A DNA stretch of 64,000 nt, taken from contig CM048846.1 of the NCBI GenBank assembly GCA_026545225.1, forward strand, positions 57,106,270 through 57,170,269, in the 5' to 3' direction. Positions 1 to 8,640 of this stretch are shown one piece after another (the first letter of the stretch is position 1; each line of letters begins with the position of its first letter). Under the pieces are notes generated by a model. It searched no databases. It saw only the letters and a list, made by a program, of their open reading frames with translations, and had not been told where the DNA came from. Source of the stretch: Cornus controversa (lineage: Eukaryota > Streptophyta > Magnoliopsida > Cornales > Cornaceae). A program made the translations under genes and the position numbers.

Positions 1-214
1 TCAAATATGGCTCGGGACATTTTGGCAATTCCCATTTCAACCGTGGCTTCAGAATCGGCTTTTAGCACCGGGGGTCGAGTACTTGACTCATTTCGTAGTT
101 CTTTAACTCCTCGAATTGTTGAGTGTTTGATTTGTGCCCAAGATTGGCTGAGGAGTTCTTCAACACCTGTTGACATAGAAGAAAAACTAGAGGAACTTGA
201 AGATTTTGAGAAAG
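1..214 (+). CDS. hAT transposase C-terminal dimerisation domain (partial, cut by window edge)
   Basis: An open frame through position 7 encodes the C-terminal dimerisation region typical of plant hAT transposases and of domesticated RICESLEEPER/DAYSLEEPER-like proteins. The visible signature is ILAIPISTVASESAFSTGG, followed by GRVLDSFRSSLTPRIVECL and a tryptophan-containing acidic tail. In this family the region mediates dimerisation of the transposase in the nucleus. The upstream catalytic part lies outside the window. The frame probably leaves the exon at a GT donor at 215, just after an acidic run (EEKLEELEDFEK); downstream the frame runs into low-complexity AT DNA. Whether it is active, domesticated or a relic cannot be decided from this fragment. 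The domain call is firm; the exon end is inferred. Confidence 0.85.
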
Positions 215-271
215 GTATTAAATTTTTGCTTTTTTTAATATTTTTTATGCACTGTTTTTTATATCTAACCC

Positions 272-298
272 ATATATATATATATATATATATATATT
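272..298. repeat. (AT)n microsatellite
   Basis: About 13 AT units lie within the presumed last intron of the hAT gene. It is simple low-complexity DNA and likely length-polymorphic. Confidence 0.9.
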
Positions 299-689
299 AA
301 TTTGTGTATGATATTTAATTTCTATCTTAGGTTTCTCAATAGATCAATTTTCATGGCTGTAGGCCCTCTTTATATATTCAAAGCAATTCATTTAAGTTAT
401 TAAAACCAAGAAAAGAACATATATATAACAGGATGTTTGTTTGGTGATTACTTATAATTTATAAATAGAGAAATGGCATCTGTAGCATGATTATATCACT
501 GTCTGATTACTCAAAAGATTTAGAATATGCCAATGTGCCTCCCCTTCAAAGAAAAAGGAATTGCATAAATTTGTGACATTAGAGCAGGAATGAAAATCCA
601 ACTGTTTATTTTATTGTAGTACATTCTTTTGAATCTTTTGTTCTTGCTCTCAATAATAAATGGTGAAGTATATCCCTTATATTTTATAG

Positions 690-751
690 GTTTGGAGAAT
701 AAAGTTGGGGCTTGCGCCACTGAAAAGGGAGAGTCATCTAGCAAAATTTAA
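690..751 (+). CDS. Possible last exon of the hAT transposase-like gene
   Basis: If the donor at 215 is joined to the AG at 688-689, the phase is kept and the frame continues as GLENKVGACATEKGESSSKI and then stops at 749-751. A short Ser/Glu-rich tail after the dimerisation domain is common in plant hAT proteins. Another AG near 329 is possible, so this exon is a suggestion based only on phase and splice dinucleotides. Confidence 0.35.
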
Positions 752-1305
752 GAGGTACTCTAATGGTTATGTGATATAATTTTGATAAATGATTTTTATA
801 TTTTATATATTTTTTTACATCTCTATATTTTGATATTGTCGTGTTCCTTTTGTAGAAATTAAGAGAATGGAGGATGTGTCAATGTGATGATGAAGATTTA
901 GAGACCAACAACTTATTTTTTGTTGTTTTGTAATGTTATTAATGTTGGCTTACAAGGATTTGTTATTTGTGAACTTTGGACTAAATTAGGATTTATTGCA
1001 ATTATTAGCTTTTGTGATTTCTTTTTCTATGAACCATGTAATGTAATGTTGAACTTGTAATATTAGTACTATGTCATGTCAATTTATCTTCTTTTTTTTT
1101 TATCAAAATATTGTAGTCAATTTGTATACTTTTTAGTTCTTACTCTTTTTTTGAAGTGGGCAAAGGAAAACCCGAATCCAGAGTTTATCATACACCTGAT
1201 TAATGGGGATATTATATATATCACAGCCCTGTGTTTGACTTTGATCCTGTTCCTTATTCCCCACATCTTCTTCTTTGCTGTTAGAATTCTAACATTTCAA
1301 ATCTG
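752..1305. other. AT-rich DNA, no gene recognised
   Basis: This is probably the 3' flank of the hAT gene. No hAT terminal inverted repeat, coding segment or repeat family could be recognised. Short open frames here are AT-rich and have no family signature. Confidence 0.5.
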
Positions 1306-1745
1306 TTAGTTGTGCCTTGATAGCAGGTTGCTCCTCCAACAGCATATACTGTTACCAGCAACAATATTGTCCCCATCTAGTGTAAGGACATCCCAATAAA
1401 AAATTGAGTCACTAGGGCTAATTCGTGATACATTTCTGCTGTAATAGAAAAACATATCACATGTTAAATACACAAGCAAGATTGACAAGGTCTCTACAGT
1501 GATGAGACAAGAGAAGAAGTGTTAGTGACCTCAATACATTCACTGAAAGAATCGCTTGAGTACTACCCCAGGCAGAAGAGAAAATCATCGTGTATCCATC
1601 AGAAAGCCAAGGTTTAATAAGGATACTTGAACAGTAAAGCCCAGGAAAGCAACCATCCTCAGCAGTCATACCATTCACATTGTAGTTCTCAGTATTACTT
1701 CCAGTACCTACATCATAATTCTGAACCCTTGGATTGTTTGATTCA
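1306..1745 (-). pseudogene. Unidentified gene fragment with candidate introns, minus strand
   Basis: Read on the minus strand, about 1745 to 1531 is open and looks like real protein, with balanced composition and Cys/Trp-containing stretches such as GMTAEDGCFPGLYCSSIL and KPWLSDGYTMIFSSAWGST. It is followed by a GT donor, a very short intron ending CTGTAG, and further possible coding sequence toward 1306, including SPSDSIFYWDVLTLDGDN. I do not recognise the family. It abuts a hAT terminal region at 1746-1988 with no intervening spacer, so the fragment may have been captured by the transposon. No start or stop typical of a whole gene is visible. An ordinary decayed host gene is the alternative. 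Confidence 0.35.
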
Positions 1746-1988
1746 ATGCAAGCCCGAAAAACCCGAAAATGTAGCCCGAATTGAAAGCCCGAAAAAACCC
1801 GAAAATGTAGCCCGAATTGAAAGCCCGAGTTCAACCCGATCATAATAATTATTTGAACGGGCCGGGCTCGGGTTCACTAGGTCGGGTTCATGTTCGGGTT
1901 CGGGCCGGGCTTGGTCAGAAAATTTACAACTCGGGCTCAGCCCGATTTCAGTCTCCAACCCGCCCAACCCGCCCGAGTTGCAGCCCTA
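1746..1988. mobile_element. hAT-type terminal region (right end)
   Basis: This stretch is dense in CCCGA/TCGGG motifs and ends in the complement of TAGGGCTGCAACTCGGG, the same terminus as the MITE at 3048-3679. It contains a tandem duplication of about 36 bp (1749-1821, unit with CCCGAAAAACCCGAAAATG). No matching left end was found. The 8-mer CTTTTTAG after the end also occurs at 1129-1136, but without an inverted repeat there. Confidence 0.6.
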
Positions 1989-1989
1989 C

Positions 1990-2457
1990 TTTTTAGATGG
2001 ACTGCTTTGGGGAGGATCTTGCCCATTAACAATCTGAGGAGACGTCAGATTATTGTCAATTGGTGTTGCATATGTAAGCAGGCCAGAGGAGTCAGTTGAT
2101 CATCTTCTTCATTACCCAAGAGCTTGGGACAAATGGGATGTTCTCTGCTTTATTTTTGGGATCCAGTGGTTATAGATGAGTCTGCGGTGAGATTGATTGG
2201 CGCTTAGGGTGGTTACCGTGTGTGGCCTTGAGTTAGAGATGTATGGACAGCCCCCTTTGCCTGTGGTGGACTCTTTAGAAGGAGAGGAATAGGAGATCCT
2301 TTGATGGGGTGGAGGCTCCATAGGGGTGGTTAGATATTTTGTACTTAATTCTCTATTCTTTTGGGTTCAGGGTTCTAATTGTAAAACTATGGAGATTCTT
2401 TTGTCTTCTGTAGAAAGCTTGAGCCTATAGTTTTTGTAAAGTTGTTTCAGGCCGCAA
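1990..2457 (+). pseudogene. L1-type LINE reverse-transcriptase fragment (zinc-binding C-terminal region)
   Basis: The plus strand encodes, with stops and frameshifts, the zf-RVT region found at the C-terminus of plant L1 ORF2. Visible pieces are WTALGRILPINNLRRRQIIV, NWCCICKQA and then DHLLHYPRAWDKWD, with the Cys and His residues spaced as in the zinc-binding motif. The following 200 bp decay to a C-tract. Only the last part of ORF2 remains, as expected for a 5'-truncated LINE. The hAT end at 1988 abuts its first recognisable codon. It is non-functional. Confidence 0.8.
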
Positions 2458-2474
2458 CCCCCCCCCCCCCCCCC
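2458..2474. repeat. 17-nt C homopolymer
   Basis: Seventeen consecutive C residues are followed by GGGCGGGCG. The length is likely unstable and error-prone in sequencing. Confidence 0.9.
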
Positions 2475-3039
2475 GGGCGGGCGTTGGGCACTCTTCAATG
2501 AATACTTATTTGACAAGGCTCATTATTCACCATGTCTTTCAAGAGGAAGTCATACATCTCACCTCCACAACAACAACAAAAAAGAAAAAAAAGAATAGTT
2601 CTCTAATCACATTTCACCACAGACTCAACGCTTCTTGACACAATTCATAGCAAAGCATCCTCACCCCTCATAAGATTGGGAGGCATACAAAGACTCAAAA
2701 AAAGCATTCATGAGTTCCCAGTCCTGCGAAATCCAATACAATTGAGAAAAAAAAAATTAAACAAAACTATACTCCAATATGACCCAATAGATCTGTAAAA
2801 GAATTAAACAAAGTGTTCTCCCAACATGTCTAGAAAAATAAGAAGCTCAAGAGCCGATGCTTCAGAGTCCAAGTAAGAGATTTCACTCCCTTAAACAGCC
2901 TCCCATTCCTCTTAAACCAAATGACCCACTAAAGACAAAGTCAACTTCCAAATCTCTAATTATCATCACTAATTACCAATTTTAACGAGTTTTTGAATTT
3001 TAAACAACTCAAATCAAGAAAATAGTAAAAATCATAACA
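2475..3039. other. Unclassified repeat-like DNA
   Basis: No reliable gene was found. The minus strand between about 2990 and 2830 reads weakly like a LINE or other retroelement tail (WFKRNGRLFKGVKSLTW), but with stops and no confirming motif. Confidence 0.35.
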
Positions 3040-3047
3040 ATCCACAC

Positions 3048-3679
3048 TAGGGCTGCAACTCGGGCAGGTTGGGTGGGTTAGAGGTATAACTCGGGCTCAA
3101 CCCTAGATATGAAATGGTCAACCCTAACCCTACTTCCAACCCTAATTACTTAACTCTAGCCCAACCCATCCTTAAATTTTTAAACTCGGGTTTGCAACTC
3201 GAGTTGAGATTTTGGGTTAGAAAATCAGGTTAATTCGAGTTATCTATATCACAAATCTCCATGTTGAAAATTTAAACTGATCTTTAATAAGTTTCCCATT
3301 AGATTACTCCTAAACACACAAAAAATTAAGAATTAATGCAAATTTCTAAAAAATTACAAACAAGTTTTTAGGAAATTAATTATCCAAAGTGTTAACATAC
3401 AATAAATTAAGATTTAAATAAAAGAAGTTGAAAAGAAAAAGCTTATCATAATTTGAATATTGTATATAATATATTTTTTAAAAAAATATACATAAAAATA
3501 ATATTACAATTCGGGTTCGGGTTAGGCTCGGGTTGTTGGCACCTCAACCCAAGCCCAACCCTAATTAAATTCGGGTTGAGGTTTTTCAACCCAAGCTCAA
3601 CCCTAATTGTAAAAATAATTGCCCAAGTCCGTAAAAAATCGAGTTAGGTTCAAGTTGCCCAACCCAAGTTGCAACCCTA
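3048..3679. mobile_element. Non-autonomous hAT element (MITE), 632 bp
   Basis: The left end is TAGGGCTGCAACTCGGG and the right end is the complement of TAGGGTTGCAACTTGGG. The element is flanked by a perfect 8-bp duplication, ATCCACAC, at 3040-3047 and 3680-3687. Subterminal regions carry many copies of the AACCC/GGGTT type (AACCCTAA, TCGGGTT), and the centre is AT-rich with no transposase. An 8-bp duplication with a TAGGG terminus is diagnostic of hAT. A related transposase must act in trans. Confidence 0.93.
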
Positions 3680-3687
3680 ATCCACAC

Positions 3688-4374
3688 AATAATAAGCAAT
3701 AAAAAATAAACCACTAGACACCAGATTTTTACATGAAAAACCCTAAGCGGAAAAAGATTACAACATAAGTTAACAGATTTTACCCCAAGAATCCTCTAAT
3801 TACTCCCCGACACAAAAGACTCCAAACTTTCCATCAAAAATCTCCACGCAACTCTTCAACTCGTCAACAGTATCCGCTCCTCACGATCCTACTTTTCCAA
3901 TGATTTAGTCTCAACGACTAGTCGCTCAAGCTTCAATCACAGAAGGTGGAATGAAAGATTGTGTTGAACTCCTCTTCGTAGAACGCATAATAGATGTCAA
4001 CACATGTAGATTACACTCACCAACTAATGCAAATGATAAATACACAAAAAAAAAAAAAATGAGATGCACTCTCTTTTTTTTAATATAATTAAAACTGAGA
4101 TCCAATCTTAAAAGTCACAATAATATGCTCTCTATATGTAATTATCCGTATTTGCAATCTACCCCAGCATAATGCTTATATAGGCAACAAAGTAGTATAA
4201 AGACATTAGGTTAGGTAGAGTTTAAAACCAACTTGCAAACTGCTTTTCGAAAGGTTAGATCAATCAAAATTGTTCAAAAAATTAAAAAAAATAGTGGTGA
4301 CATGGTGTACAATAGAATAGAATAAAAAAAAGAAAATTCATGTGGCTGACCCATTCATTTGGGAAAAAGGCAAG
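3688..4374. other. AT-rich repeat-like DNA
   Basis: No coding signature was seen. The segment near 3735-3760 (tttttacatgaaaaaccct) resembles a phrase common in plant LTR and TRIM repeats, but no element ends could be placed. Confidence 0.35.
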
Positions 4375-4401
4375 GATGATGATGATGATGATGATGATGA
4401 T
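4375..4401. repeat. (GAT)9 microsatellite
   Basis: Nine GAT units abut the left edge of the 5' LTR remnant of a gypsy element and may replace the missing LTR start. Confidence 0.95.
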
Positions 4402-4533
4402 TAATATTATTGTTCTAGTTTTCAGACTAAGTTGCAGCAATAGAATTTCTCCTTGTTACTTGCGGTACATTTGATTTCCATACTTGTTGTGTTCAATGAT
4501 TCATCCGTCCTCTCTTCGTAAGGCAGCATCAGT

Positions 4534-4545
4534 TCAGTATCAAAG
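4534..4545 (+). other. Primer-binding site, initiator-Met tRNA type (degenerate)
   Basis: TCAGTATCAAAG lies two bases after the 5' LTR remnant and differs at a few positions from the canonical TGGTATCAGAGC. It fixes the LTR boundary and the plus orientation of the element. Confidence 0.6.
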
Positions 4546-4789
4546 TTTTGTTTTTAGTTTTTCGACTCCTCAATGGCTCTGCGACAAAAACCGAGAAGAG
4601 GACATCATAGGATGCAGGTTCCAGCTGAACCATTACCCCAGCAAAACCAAAACAAAATTGAGTTTCTATGAAGACAAGTCAAAATTTTGAATCAACAATT
4701 AGGTCAATGTGTTATCAACTAGTCAATTAACGACCCGTCAATTGATGAGAGAATTCCGGTTGACAATGATGTATCAAGCACCGGGACTT

Positions 4790-5200
4790 CTGCGGAAAAT
4801 CTGTATTTTACGAGAGTCTTAAAGCTGAGGAGTTCATTGATTGGTTAAATTCCATTGAGCGTATTTTTGAATACCATGAACCGAATCACAAGGTCAAGAT
4901 CATCGCTATTCATTTGAAGGGAAGAGCATCAGCCTAGGTTGCGAAATGGAAAAAGTTGAAGAAACAATTTTTTGCCTTTTAATTATGCTCAAACGATGTA
5001 GCAATGTTTGCATAATTTAAGGCAAGGAGGCTGCGGTGTGGTAGATTACACCGAGGAATTTTATGATGCGATCCCGAAGGTCGAGCCAAAATTTGACGAC
5101 TTCCCCTGTTAGGTCAATAGGACCAAGTTGGCAAATTCATAAATTCTTGATTTCTCTGAGTTGAGAGGAGAAATTTCAAGCATGGCTTAGGTCGCGTTGG
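4790..5200 (+). pseudogene. Ty3/gypsy gag remnant
   Basis: Across two frames the plus strand encodes parts of the retrotransposon gag (capsid) domain: LKAEEFIDWLNSIERIFEY, then VKIIAIHLKGRASA, then a frameshift into LHNLRQGGCGVVDYTEEFYD. Several stops are present. In the family this protein forms the cytoplasmic virus-like particle. The reading changes into LINE sequence at about 5200, so the protein is cut before any zinc knuckle. Confidence 0.75.
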
Positions 5201-5204
5201 CTAG

Positions 5205-5660
5205 GCCGGGTTCCAATCACATTTTGTTGCACTTGAATAGTGGGGGTTTGAGGAAGCAAAGGGCGCCATTCAGATTTGAGAACATGTGGCTCCGGGCGGC
5301 AAACTTCATGGAGAGTGTTAGAGATTGGTGGGCGGAGTTTAAAATCAAAGGCACTCCGAGTTTTATTCTTGCTAGCAAGCTCCTGCTCTTGAAGGGGAAG
5401 ATCAAGCAATGGAAAAAAGAAGTCTTCGACAATCTCGAGTGGCAGAAGAATAGATTGTTGGAGGAGATTGGTGAGCTGGACAAGAAAGAAGGGGGCTCGG
5501 GCTTAGGCGATGAGGAGGAGCTCCGAAGAGAGGAGTGCAAGGCCGAAATTGGATAGTTTGCTATCTTGGAGGAGATCTCGTGGAGGCAGAAGTCCATAGC
5601 TTTGTGACCTGAGGAGGGGCATAAGAACACGAGGTTTTTTCATAGGTGTTGGAAAACGGA
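5205..5660 (+). pseudogene. LINE (L1) fragment between endonuclease and RT, inserted in gypsy gag
   Basis: The plus strand reads GGLRKQRAPFRFENMWL, then a Trp/Lys-rich stretch (KIKQWKKEVFDNLEWQ), LLEEIGELDKKE, EEISWRQKS and NTRFFHR. This is the linker between endonuclease and reverse transcriptase in plant L1 ORF2. It is open for about 120 codons, then has one stop and a frameshift. Neither the 5' end, the RT core nor a poly(A) tail is present, so it is an internal slice and not a normal 5'-truncated insertion. The gypsy gag frame runs directly into it, giving a short chimeric frame starting near 5197. Confidence 0.8.
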
Positions 5661-6639
5661 TTTTTAAAGCGGAAGGAAATAATTTTTTCAATCCTTCCTT
5701 AATTGTTTTAATCGACCAATTATGTTCACCAAAGAGGGAAGAATCAATACGACCTTTGGAGAATTGGTAGATTGTCGATATGGAGGCAATTCTTCTCTTG
5801 TAAACTTTTAGCTCTTCCTTGAAGCTTTTCTCTGCAGAATTTCAAGTCAGGTACAGCAACTTGATGGCTTCAGCAGACGGACTTGCAGACCTCAGAATGA
5901 AGCAATTTTTGGATATGTTGTAGCCTCACGAGTTAGCTTCGATTTGCCATTGTCTGAACTAGCGAATTTGCACCTTTGAACCACCAATTGCTCTTGAATG
6001 AATTTGATTTTTGAGGCTTGTAATCACCCCTAAATCTGCACTCCTATAATCTTGAATGGAATCCACAATCTAGAGAAGAGTGGGCTTCAAGTCACCTTTG
6101 AATTAGGGTTACGAAGAAAAAGAAGAGTGTATAATGAAACTTGTATGTCTTGCATTACCACAAGGGGTGGTCGCCCCACTCTATATATAGAGAGGAGTGG
6201 ACCTCCCCACTCTCCTTGTCTTGCCCTAATTCTACCTTTGGCTTATGCTTGCTCTCCAAGTTAGGCTAGGAGTGGAATCTAACTAGGCCTATCCTTGTCA
6301 TGGATTCAATGAGCCTATTAAAATGGCTTGCCAACTCTTGGCCCATTTAATAAGTCCATTAATTATTTTTAAATCCACTAAATAAAAATAACTGCACTCT
6401 AAGACATGAAAAAAAGCCAATGTTACTAAATATTGCAAACCAACCCCTCCATGTTAATTAGTTGATTGGCCATATAAAAACCATCAAACTTTTTAATCCA
6501 TACTTTGGTCACTAGGTTTATAAACCGCTTGATCACATATATTTAATAAATTAAATATAACTAGCCAAGTTTCTATGATCAAACAAAACCATCCAAAATA
6601 TAATCATCGCATGGATTCCATCTTGTCATAAATTAAATA
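5661..6639. other. Unclassified LTR-like repeat, probably minus strand
   Basis: No protein signature was found. A 14-bp palindrome, CTCTATATATAGAG, at 6179-6192 could serve as a TATA box on either strand. The ATAAATTAAATATAACT phrase occurs twice (about 6547 and 6631). Text and position suggest an LTR of another element inside the decayed gypsy copy, but neither end could be defined. Confidence 0.35.
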
Positions 6640-6711
6640 TAACTGGCCAGGTTTCCATTGTTTGTCATAGACCCTATTCACCATCCCTCTAGGGTCAATT
6701 CTTGGGTAACA
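6640..6711 (+). mobile_element. SIRE-like copia LTR 3' end (fragment)
   Basis: TTCCATTGTTTG, then CCCTATTCACC, CCCTCTAGGG and TTGGGTAACA match the last 70 bp of the larger LTR ending at 15342. Only this end is recognisable; the rest is deleted or too diverged. Confidence 0.6.
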
Positions 6712-6789
6712 AAGAATATTGGTTGCACACTAATATCTTTCGCACCACGTGTACTATTGGGGAAAGATGTGCAACATGATAATTGACTG

Positions 6790-7015
6790 AGCACAAAAGA
6801 AAGGTGCTCTTTGAAGTTGGAGATTATGTTTGGGCCCTTCTCTAAGAAGATCGAGTTCCACTCGGTTTGTACAAGTCAGGGGATGGAAAATTGATGCATT
6901 TGAGGTGATTAAGAAGATTAATGATGATACCTACCCATACAAGTTGCCCAATCATACTCACACTCACAAATCGGATGTTTTAACTTTAAATGTCAAACAT
7001 TTGATTTAGTACAAG
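6790..7015 (+). pseudogene. Ty3/gypsy integrase C-terminal remnant
   Basis: The plus strand encodes pieces of the region after the integrase catalytic core: RKVLFEVGDYVWA, then IKKINDDTYPYKLPNH, then SDVLTLNVKHLI. This follows the usual order GDYVWA - KLP - DVFNVKHL near the end of plant gypsy polyproteins, with stops and frameshifts. It is followed by a purine-rich stretch (GGGAAAGGGCAAGGAG, the likely polypurine tract) and the 3' LTR. It confirms the plus orientation of the host element. Confidence 0.75.
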
Positions 7016-7135
7016 AGCACTCCTCTTATGATAGTTCCGGCAACTCGAGGGTGAGTTGTTTCCCACCCATGGAGAAAATTTCCTATGATTTTGGAAACAC
7101 CCGAAAGAGGAAAGAAGTAGGGAAAGGGCAAGGAG

Positions 7136-7917
7136 TGTAGATTTTCTAGCAATTTTTAAAATTTAGCAACTTTATTTTTATTTTCAACAATTTTCCTTTT
7201 TTCCCTTGAATTTACATTTGGTAATAAAGTCAATCTATGGTTGAGCTTGAGTAGCAAACTCTATATAATCTGATATTGCTAGGATTTGTGGGATTATTAT
7301 TGTTCTAGTTTTCAAATGAAGTTGTAGCAATAGAATTTGCTTTTTATTTTCTCCTTATTACTTGTGTTGGGAATTTATCCCCTTTCATTCGGCACAGCAG
7401 AAGCATATCATCATATCAACAATCACACAAGCATATATGGAAATAACAATCAAACACATCTATGCACAAAACAATATTTTTCATGGTTCACCCAACTCTA
7501 TGGCTCCGTCCATGGAGAGAAACATTTCACTATATTGAGAAAAGAATATACAACACGCGGAAAGTATGCCTACCACACACACTCTTTCACTCTCTCTTGG
7601 CATCTTTTCCCCGGAATTACTCTCTCCTCTCCTCACAACACTCATCAACCCCTTACATATTTTCTCTCTCTCTTTCCCTTTAACCCTGCCTCTATTTATA
7701 GACTCTCCAAACTCATTCATTGTTGTACAAGGATTACAATTTACTTGAAGCCCAAGACGTGTCTAACAAGAAATTATCAACTAAATTACAACTCTAAAAT
7801 AGAAACACAATAATAATAGGAATATGAGCCACAATTCCTAACTTGGTATTCTTTGCTTTTGTTTAGATACTTGCTACATTTGACTATTCATTCGTCTCTC
7901 CTTGTAAGGCAGCATCA
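7136..7917 (+). mobile_element. 3' LTR of the gypsy element, interrupted
   Basis: It starts TGTAGATTTTC directly after a purine tract and ends AGCATCA. TATATAA at about 7262 fits a promoter. A 476-bp solo LTR (7365-7840) with a 5-bp duplication splits it; without that insertion the LTR is about 300 bp. Confidence 0.65.
7365..7840 (-). mobile_element. Copia-type solo LTR, 476 bp
   Basis: TGTTGGGAATTT at one side and AATTCCTA at the other form short inverted ends. ACTTG is duplicated at 7360-7364 and 7841-7845. On the minus strand it contains the promoter-like CTATAAATAGAGGC (about 7688-7701). No internal domain remains, as expected after LTR-LTR recombination. It inserted into the gypsy 3' LTR and is therefore younger than it. 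Confidence 0.8.
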
Positions 7918-8088
7918 CTTCTGGACAAGAAATTCACTCCATAAGGTACCAGCACCAGACAATATAAATGTATGAGAGTGTATGTGGTTGCGTATACTAT
8001 TATTATCTGTATGCGAGTGAGATTTCCGGGTATGTATATGCATAAAGATACACACACATATATATACAAGTTGCAAGAAGAGACTCAC

Positions 8089-8484
8089 AATTGTAGCAAT
8101 TATCTTTTTTGAAACCATGAGAACCTTTCCGTGTTCATCCACCACAAACCCAGCCGGCGGTTTGGGCAGCGGCAGAGGCTGGTATGACTGCGACTTGGAC
8201 GACGCATCGACACTATCATCTTCAATTTGAACATCATCTAAACTCAAACCCTTCAAAGCATCACCAGCACTGCCCTTCTTTTTCCTCGGGGGCCTCTTCT
8301 TGAGCGACCCGCTCTGTTGCTTGGCGGCACAGCAACAAGCGAATCGGAGAGTTTTAGGGTTTGGATTACAGAGCGAGACTGAATCTATAAGTGAAGGAAG
8401 AGATTGTTTAAACCGTGGCTTTAAAAGTGGAGCAACAATGGTGAGGTTTGAAGAGCTTGATGTGGCGTAGAGAGAGAGAGACAT
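8089..8484 (-). CDS. Exon 1 of a probable plastid-targeted protein (DUF3727-like); gene cut after exon 1
   Basis: Minus-strand exon of exactly 132 codons, from ATG at 8484-8482 to a consensus donor GTGAGT at 8088-8083. The N-terminus (MSLSLYATSSSSNLTIVAP) is rich in Ser/Thr and poor in acidic residues, as in a chloroplast transit peptide. A basic KKRPPRKKKGSAGDALKGL segment follows, then an acidic Ser-rich linker and PLPLPKPPAGFVVDEHGKV. This order resembles the N-terminus of an uncharacterised plant plastid protein family whose next exon carries a DUF3727-type domain; that assignment is from memory and tentative. The later exons would lie leftward, but 173 bp past the donor the sequence becomes the gypsy LTR and no matching exon is seen down to position 1. 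Either the intron exceeds 8 kb or the gene is broken. The frame is also open 49 codons upstream, but the downstream ATG fits the transit peptide better. Confidence 0.65.
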
Positions 8485-8520
8485 TCCTTCCTGCCGTTGT
8501 TTAGAAGAGCTGTCTTCTCT

Positions 8521-8555
8521 TGCTATGCTATGCTCTGCTCTGCTCTGCTGTGCTG
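8521..8555. repeat. TGCTN pentamer repeat in the presumed 5' UTR
   Basis: Seven tandem pentamers (TGCTA x2, TGCTC x3, TGCTG x2) lie 37 bp upstream of the minus-strand start codon of the plastid-protein exon. They probably fall in its transcribed leader. Confidence 0.8.
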
Positions 8556-8640
8556 CGCTTAGAAAGAGATGACAAATTGTGTCTAGTATTTTTCTTGGGT
8601 TATTCAAATGCCGATGCCCAGGATGATACAAACTTCTTAA

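Larger units (their letters stand above)
4402..7917 (+). mobile_element. Degenerate Ty3/gypsy retrotransposon with nested insertions
   Basis: A remnant of the 5' LTR (4402-4531) matches the end of the 3' LTR (7136-7917, itself interrupted). Both contain ATTATTGTTCTAGTTTTC and end AAGGCAGCATCA. Between them lie, in order, a primer-binding site, a gag remnant, foreign insertions (LINE fragment, unclassified LTR-like DNA, SIRE-like LTR end) and the integrase C-terminus. Protease, RT and RNase H are missing. The 3' LTR ends only 172 bp from the splice donor of the minus-strand gene at 8089-8484, so the element lies in that gene's first intron or has truncated the gene. Confidence 0.8.

Noticed and set aside
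1129..1996. CTTTTTAG at 1129-1136 and 1989-1996 as an 8-bp target duplication of one hAT element
   Set aside because: The right side has a hAT terminus, but the left side has no TAGGG inverted repeat and no LINE sequence outside it; an AT-rich 8-mer can recur by chance.
7337..7813. 158-codon open frame as a gene
   Set aside because: It spans the boundary between the gypsy LTR and the copia solo LTR; no domain is visible.
8485..8631. Upstream in-frame extension of the plastid-protein exon (49 extra codons)
   Set aside because: The extension covers a pentamer repeat and lacks coding character; the ATG at 8484 begins a typical transit peptide.
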